From Streptomyces bathyalis (GTDB lineage Bacteria; Actinomycetota; Actinomycetes; Streptomycetales; Streptomycetaceae), in NCBI RefSeq assembly GCF_015910445.1, contig NZ_CP048882.1:6507501-6571500 (forward strand): DNA of 64,000 nucleotides. Reading direction: 5' to 3'. A program made the translations under genes and the position numbers. Below are positions 59,779-64,000 of this stretch, piece after piece. The notes under the pieces are model-generated. The model was not told where the DNA came from. It worked only from the letters and a program-made list of their open reading frames with translations, and ran no database searches. The first letter of the stretch is position 1. Each line of letters opens with the position of its first letter.

Positions 59779-60660
59779 GTGAGCAGCCCGCTGCCGAGCG
59801 GTCAGAGTGCGCCGACGGTGCTCCGTATCGTCCTGGGGCGGCGGCTGCGCGAACTGCGCGAGGAACGCAGGCTCGGCCTGTCCGACGCGGCACGCGCGCT
59901 GGACGTCAATCAGCTGACGGTGCGCCGCCTGGAGAGCGGCCAGGTGGGCTTCAAATTGCCGTACGTCAGAACGCTGCTGGACCTGTACGAGGTCTCCTCG
60001 GCAGAGGCGGACGAGTTCGCGGTCATGACCGAGCAGGCCAACCGCCCCGGATGGTGGCACTCCTTCCGTGAGGCCCTGCCGGACTGGTTCCGCGCCTACG
60101 TCAGCCTGGAGACCTCCGCGCAGGTGCTGCGTGTGTACGAACCGCACTACGTCACCGGGCTGTTGCAGACCCGCGACTACGCGCGCGCTGTCATACGTGC
60201 CGGCTTCCCCGACGCGCCGGAGGAGGCCCTCGAACAGCGCGTCGACCTCAGGCTGCGGCGGCAGGCCCTTCTCGATTCCCCGGACGTCCCGGCACTGTGG
60301 GTCGTGATGGAGGAGATGGCGCTGCGCCGGCTGGTCGGCGGCCCCGTGGTGATGCGGGCTCAGATCGGAAGGCTCCTGGAGGCCCTGGACCACCCCCGGA
60401 TCACCCTGCGGATCCTGCCGCTCGCCGCCGGAGCGCACTCCGGCGCCGGCAGCCACTTCACGTACTTCCGCTTCCAGGAACGCGAGTTGCAGGACATCGT
60501 CTACACGGAGGTGGGACTGACGAGCGCGCTCTACTACGACCAGCGGCGGGATGTCGTGCCGCACCTGGAGACGCACACCCGCATCTCCCAGCTGGCCGCG
60601 AAGTACATCCCCGACCCCCGCACCTACCTGACCGGCCTCCGCGAGGAGTACAGCAGGTGA
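59779..60660 (+). CDS. XRE-family regulator of the Scr1/DUF5753 type
   Basis: This 293-aa protein has an N-terminal XRE helix-turn-helix (RRLRELREERRLGLSDAARA with VNQLTVRRLESGQVGFKLPY). The C-terminal DUF5753 domain has VYEPHYVTGLLQTRDYARAV, VDLRLRRQALLDSPDVPALW, ILPLAAGAHSGAGSHFTYFR and DIVYTEVGLTSALYYD. Members usually sit beside a DUF397 gene. GTG at 59779 follows GGGGAGG. No DUF397 gene follows here; 60661-60901 holds no recognisable gene. Confidence 0.9.
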   Translation: MSSPLPSGQSAPTVLRIVLGRRLRELREERRLGLSDAARALDVNQLTVRRLESGQVGFKLPYVRTLLDLYEVSSAEADEFAVMTEQANRPGWWHSFREALPDWFRAYVSLETSAQVLRVYEPHYVTGLLQTRDYARAVIRAGFPDAPEEALEQRVDLRLRRQALLDSPDVPALWVVMEEMALRRLVGGPVVMRAQIGRLLEALDHPRITLRILPLAAGAHSGAGSHFTYFRFQERELQDIVYTEVGLTSALYYDQRRDVVPHLETHTRISQLAAKYIPDPRTYLTGLREEYSR

Positions 60661-60901
60661 CTCCCCGCCTCAACTCCCATACACGCAAGGCCCGATGACC
60701 ACTGGCCCAATGTCCGCTGGGGCCGCATGGAGATCGACACCAGCAAGCCACTCGGCCCCGGGCGTACGACTACCACCCCGTCACCTGGGTTTGCGCGCGA
60801 CGCCACCGCAGGCCGGTGCTGCCCGTTCGCCGGACTCGGGCTGAGCGTGCGTCGACGGTCGATCCCGCCGGCGACATCGGACCGGGCCTGGGAGGGGGCG
60901 A

Positions 60902-61609
60902 TCACCCGGGCCTTTCCGTGACCGGCTTCAACCGCTCGTAGTAGGCCGTCTCGAGATGGTTCCGCATGGCCGCCTCGGCGGCCTCGGGGTCCCCTGCCAG
61001 GACGGCGTCGGTGATCAACCGGTGTTCCTCCAGCGTCCGTTGCCCTATCCCGCGGTCGTAGTAGAGCCGGAAAATGTGCAGATGGCAGTGCGTGCGCTCG
61101 AACGCCAGCCGCACTTGTGCGCTCCCGGCGAGCTCCGCGACGAGCACGTGGAAGCGGGTGTCGTGTGCCGTCAACGCCTTGTATGCGTCGTACGTCGCCT
61201 CGCTGGGGGCGTCGCACGCGGCCATCTCGGTCCTCAGCCTTTCGCGGCCCCGCTCGTCCGCGTTCTCGGCCGCGCGTGCCGCCGCCCACGGCTCGATGAG
61301 CAGCCGGAACCGGTAGAGATCCGCGAGCTGTTCCCGGTCGAGGAGGGGAGTGGTCCGGTAGCCGCGCAGCGGTTCCTTCACCACGAGTTCCGCCGTCTCC
61401 AGGCGGGCGAGTGCCTCGCGCACCGGAGTCGGGGAGACGCCGAGCTGGCGGGCCAGGCCGTCGATGGAAACCCGTGCACCCGGAGCGATGGCGTGATCCA
61501 TGATCAGGCCCTTGATCGCTTCATGGACGTCGTCCGTGAGCATCTGACGGCGCGGCAGCGGTGCCGCAGAGGCAGCTCCGGGCGCCGTTCTCGCAGGTGG
61601 CCGATCCAT
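60902..61609 (-). CDS. GntR-family regulator with FCD domain
   Basis: This 235-aa protein has a winged helix at residues about 25-85 (VHEAIKGLIMDHAIAPGARV, LARQLGVSPTPVREALARLE) and a helical FCD domain with metal-type His residues (DTRFHVLVAELAGS, HCHLHIFRLYYDR, EEHRLITDAVLAGD, MRNHLETAYYE). The FCD group senses organic acids or related metabolites. The start is ATG 61609 with AGGGGG upstream. It is divergent from the Nramp-like gene, and a perfect 14-bp palindrome lies between. Confidence 0.9.
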   Translation of the reverse strand: MDRPPARTAPGAASAAPLPRRQMLTDDVHEAIKGLIMDHAIAPGARVSIDGLARQLGVSPTPVREALARLETAELVVKEPLRGYRTTPLLDREQLADLYRFRLLIEPWAAARAAENADERGRERLRTEMAACDAPSEATYDAYKALTAHDTRFHVLVAELAGSAQVRLAFERTHCHLHIFRLYYDRGIGQRTLEEHRLITDAVLAGDPEAAEAAMRNHLETAYYERLKPVTERPG

Positions 61610-61719
61610 CGTGTCCCCCTGGACTTCCTGAGGCGGGTCCTGCCGTGGCGGAAACGAGAGCGGTCCACTCCCTTGACGCCGCACTGACCCGCTCGAATAA
61701 TCGTCCGGACTTCCGAACG

Positions 61720-61733
61720 TATCCTATAGGATA
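61720..61733. promoter_or_regulatory. Perfect 14-bp palindrome, candidate GntR(FCD) operator
   Basis: TATCCTATAGGATA (61720-61733) is self-complementary over all 14 bases and lies in the divergent GntR/Nramp-like intergenic region, 24 nt before the transporter ATG and 111 nt from the regulator start. FCD-GntR proteins typically bind short AT-centred palindromes of this kind. Confidence 0.65.
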
Positions 61734-61757
61734 TACGAGCCGATCGTCTGGACTGAT

Positions 61758-63218
61758 ATGGCCACAGAAGAAATCGGTCGCAACGCGGACTCAGCACTGC
61801 GCCTCCCGGAACCGCCGACGGAGCTGCGACGGGGACGCTTCAGCGTCGCCACGGTCCTCAAGTTCTTCGGCCCGGGCGCGATCATCGCCTCGCTCACCAT
61901 CGGAACCGGCGAATCCATCCTCGCCTCACGCGAGGGTGCGGTCTTCGGCTACACCGTCATATGGGCGGTGCTCATCGGGGCGGTCGCCAAGGGCGCGCTC
62001 GTCTACGCCTCCAACCGGCACATCACGCTCACCGGCGAACACCCCATGATGCGCTTCGCCAAGGTGCTGCCCGGGCCGCGCGGCTGGTTCCCGGTGCTGC
62101 TCGCGCTGATCTGTCTGGCGTCGTTCCCGGGTTGGGCGAGCGGTGTCGCGGTCGCCCTCGGCGATTTCCTCGCATCCCAGGGGGCGGGCAACGCCACCGC
62201 CTACGCCGTCGGGATTCTGGTCTTCGCGGCCGTCCTGTCGTGGGTCGGGGGGTACGCACTCCTGGAACGGGTGCAGATCGTCATCGCGGGCCTGATGGTC
62301 GTTCTCGTCCTCGTCGCTGTCTTCGTCGCACAGCCCGAGTGGCTCGGCGTGCTGCGCGGTCTGATACCCGGCAGCTTCGACTACGAGCCCTTCGTCGCGC
62401 AGAAGTACCCCGACATCGCCACCACTTCGGTGTGGGTCGAACTCGTGGTCTTCATGGGCGGTCTCGGCGGCGGCATGTACGACTACATCGGCTACACAGG
62501 CATGCTCCGCGAGAAGAAGTGGGGGATGCTCGGCCACGAGGAGGTCGACGCGATCGGCCGGAGGCTTGCCGTCATGAAGGCGCGCGATCCGATCCCGCTG
62601 GCAACCGGTCCCGACGACGTGGCGAAGGCTCGTGCGTGGAGCCGCGCTCCGCTCTTCGACATGATCGCGGCATTCCTCGCCCTGGCGATCATCGCCGCGG
62701 CGTTCATGATCAACGGCGCTGCGATACTCGGGGAGAAGCAACTGGTGCCCGAGGGCAACGACGTGCTGACATACCAGTCGCAGTTCCTCGCCTCGATCGC
62801 CCAGACATTCGAGTACTTCTACATCGTCGCCATCGTGATGGTCCTCTTCGGCACGGTCTACGCCCTGTGGGAGGCGTACTCGTGGACGACGTACGAGAGC
62901 CTGTCGGCCGTCTCGGAGAAGGTGCGCCTCAGGGGTCAGCGCGGCATCAGGCCGTTCGTCTACGCCTGGACCGGAATCGGCGCCCTGCTGATGATCGCCA
63001 CCGGGGCGAGCTTCCTCGCGCTGATCACGCCCGCGTCGATCGTGGGCGGTGTCTTCGCATGCGGCATCTACGGTGCGGGACTGCTCTACGTCGACAAGAT
63101 CAACCTGCCGAAGGAATACCGGATGAGCCCGCTGGTGCGAACGCTGGTCGCCCTCGGCTCGGCGTTCCTCACGGTGTGCGGCGTCGTCGCGATGCTCTCG
63201 TACGCGGAGGTGATCTGA
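61758..63218 (+). CDS. Nramp-superfamily-like transporter without canonical metal motifs
   Basis: This 486-aa membrane protein has about 11-12 predicted helices. It aligns by pattern with the Nramp (SLC11) family, but two hallmark motifs differ. Helix 1 has GPGAIIASLTIGTGES instead of the DPGN metal ligand, and the helix-6 MPH region reads MGGLGGGMYDYIGYTGML. The Asp, Asn, Met and His ligands that bind divalent metal are therefore absent, so the substrate is probably not Mn/Fe. The short divergent region contains the palindrome. A 144-aa protein follows with a one-base overlap (TGATG). Confidence 0.78.
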   Translation: MATEEIGRNADSALRLPEPPTELRRGRFSVATVLKFFGPGAIIASLTIGTGESILASREGAVFGYTVIWAVLIGAVAKGALVYASNRHITLTGEHPMMRFAKVLPGPRGWFPVLLALICLASFPGWASGVAVALGDFLASQGAGNATAYAVGILVFAAVLSWVGGYALLERVQIVIAGLMVVLVLVAVFVAQPEWLGVLRGLIPGSFDYEPFVAQKYPDIATTSVWVELVVFMGGLGGGMYDYIGYTGMLREKKWGMLGHEEVDAIGRRLAVMKARDPIPLATGPDDVAKARAWSRAPLFDMIAAFLALAIIAAAFMINGAAILGEKQLVPEGNDVLTYQSQFLASIAQTFEYFYIVAIVMVLFGTVYALWEAYSWTTYESLSAVSEKVRLRGQRGIRPFVYAWTGIGALLMIATGASFLALITPASIVGGVFACGIYGAGLLYVDKINLPKEYRMSPLVRTLVALGSAFLTVCGVVAMLSYAEVI

Positions 63219-63652
63219 TGAACCGCCCGCTGAAATGGCGCTACGTGGTCATCGGCCTCGGGTTCCTCGGACTCGCGGGGGTCAGAGCGACACAGGACGC
63301 AGCGGTATGGGCCGCGGTGTTCGCGGTGGCGGCGGCCGTGAACTTCTGGCTGGGCGTGCACGAAGGGGCGAGGTCCGGCTCCGCGGGTGTCTCTTCCAGT
63401 CAGGCAGGTCCGCCGACGGTGCGTGACCCCGACAGGGCCGAGGTGGAGCGTTCGCTGGCGGGGTACCGCACATCGGCTCGGCAGTGGCAGATCCTCGGCG
63501 CCGTCGGTGTCGTCGTCGGCGGCGGACTGCTGATGGTCGAGCCCGCGCTCGCCCTGTTCGCCGGCGCCGCCGCGCTCTTCTCGCTCCATCGGGCCCACCG
63601 TGCGGGACGTGCGGCCTCGACGCTGCTGACGGCCGGCCTCGCACAGCGCTGA
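63218..63652 (+). CDS. Small membrane protein coupled to the Nramp-like gene
   Basis: This 144-aa protein has two N-terminal hydrophobic segments (VVIGLGFLGLAGVRATQDAA, WAAVFAVAAAVNFWLGV), a hydrophilic middle with SVS-rich and DPDRAEVERSLAGYRTS parts, and two more hydrophobic stretches (QWQILGAVGVVVGGGLLMVE, ALALFAGAAALFSLHRAHRA). ATG at 63218 shares a base with the transporter stop. Unrecognised; probably a small accessory of the transporter. Confidence 0.65.
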   Translation: MNRPLKWRYVVIGLGFLGLAGVRATQDAAVWAAVFAVAAAVNFWLGVHEGARSGSAGVSSSQAGPPTVRDPDRAEVERSLAGYRTSARQWQILGAVGVVVGGGLLMVEPALALFAGAAALFSLHRAHRAGRAASTLLTAGLAQR

Positions 63653-63678
63653 TCCCGCGCGCAGCGGGGCGGTACTGC

Positions 63679-63707
63679 GGTTCCCGGGTCTTCGAGGCCC
63701 GGGAACC
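63679..63707. terminator. 10-bp hairpin terminator
   Basis: Arms GGTTCCCGGG (63679-63688) and CCCGGGAACC (63698-63707) form a perfect 10-bp stem with a 9-nt loop, 26 nt downstream of the membrane-protein stop. A 12-base word GGGCGGTACTGC occurs at 63667-63678 and again at 63799-63810. Confidence 0.7.
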
Positions 63708-63831
63708 CGAAGGCTCTGGCCCTCCATGCCCGTTCACACATCCGGCGGCGCCCAGGTGACTGCCGCGGGCTGCCGGCGGGACGCACGGGGTAGTCCAAGG
63801 GCGGTACTGCCTCCGGCGGGAAGGACCGCGG

Positions 63832-64000
63832 ATGCGCATCGTGATCGTCGGCGCGGGAATCATCGGCGCAGCCATCGCTGCCCGGCTGGGTGAGGGAGCC
63901 GCGCACATCTGCCTCGTGGACGCCGGCCCGCCCGGCAGCGGAACCTCGAAGTCGTCGATGGCGTGGATCAACGCCCACAACAAGAAGCCCCGCTCCTACT
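63832..64000 (+). CDS. FAD-dependent oxidoreductase, truncated by the window edge
   Basis: From ATG 63832 the first 56 residues start MRIVIVGAGIIGAAIAARLG, an N-terminal dinucleotide-binding motif (GxGxxG), followed by LVDAGPPGSGTSKSSMAWIN, characteristic of the DAO/D-amino-acid-oxidase-like superfamily. GGAAGGA sits upstream. The rest of the gene lies beyond the window, so substrate and length are unknown. Confidence 0.75.
   Translation, partial: MRIVIVGAGIIGAAIAARLGEGAAHICLVDAGPPGSGTSKSSMAWINAHNKKPRSY

Noticed and set aside
60727..60921. A 64-aa + strand frame after the XRE gene as a possible DUF397 partner
   Set aside because: It has no DUF397 pattern and no ribosome site.

Overview
The window is a high-GC actinobacterial chromosome segment, most likely from Streptomyces or a close relative. 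The grounds are the strong G/C bias at third codon positions, frequent GTG and occasional TTG starts, many 1-13 bp overlaps between neighbouring genes, and several family types typical of streptomycetes: an orphan DUF397 protein, a Scr1-type XRE regulator, a DUF574-type methyltransferase and the gvpOAFGYZJLSK gene order. No rRNA, tRNA, CRISPR array, insertion sequence, phage gene or replication origin was seen.

Layout. (1) 155-6265: a complete Streptomyces-type gas-vesicle cluster on the + strand, followed by a small unknown gene and a strong hairpin terminator. (2) 6941-10730: a sigma-factor-like protein with a coupled partner, an SAM-dependent methyltransferase, a plasmid-stabilisation-like protein and a VOC protein. 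(3) 10782-24488: a [NiFe]-hydrogenase locus of the group 1h (atmospheric H2-oxidising) type. The - strand carries hhyS, hhyL and seven accessory genes, most of them of unknown function. The + strand carries hypABFCDE. The divergent intergenic region holds a 22-bp palindrome. (4) 24567-28370: a possible envelope module with a polysaccharide deacetylase, a DMT-type membrane protein and an SDR, facing a GT28/MGDG-synthase-like glycosyltransferase. (5) 28505-36788: small proteins; a divergent CoA-transferase / mesaconyl-CoA-hydratase-like / GntR set; a Tat-exported amidase; a tandem-repeat patch with a kinase remnant; and an SDR. (6) 36924-44702: a DUF397 protein, a large sigma-like/zinc-finger/TM/LamG fusion, a PucR-like HTH fragment, an FAD monooxygenase, a CYP102-like P450 with a divergent TetR gene, and a dimethylargininase. 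(7) 44846-55869: two catabolic operons. One is a Rieske oxygenase, a 76-aa CxC protein and a VanB-type reductase, with an IclR gene. The other is an FAD oxidoreductase, an IlvD/Edd dehydratase, both aconitase-X subunits and an AAHS-type permease, with a LysR gene. (8) 55929-64000: MazG-like and PhnB-like proteins, an alpha/beta hydrolase lacking its nucleophile serine and coupled to a 67-aa protein, a YhhN membrane protein, an XRE regulator, an FCD-GntR/Nramp-like pair separated by a perfect palindrome, and the start of an FAD oxidoreductase cut by the window edge.

How they may work together. The hydrogenase subunits, the endopeptidase and the full Hyp set would suffice to build a NiFe(CN)2CO enzyme. 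The coupled unknown genes between them are the least understood part. The two catabolic operons suggest aromatic (demethylation or hydroxylation) and hydroxy-acid breakdown, but the substrates are unknown. The most interesting observations are the AcnX/IlvD/FAD-oxidoreductase operon, the sigma/anti-sigma-like/LamG membrane fusion, the oppositely charged GvpY and GvpZ tails, the Nramp-like transporter lacking both metal motifs, and the predicted dead hydrolase coupled to a small protein.
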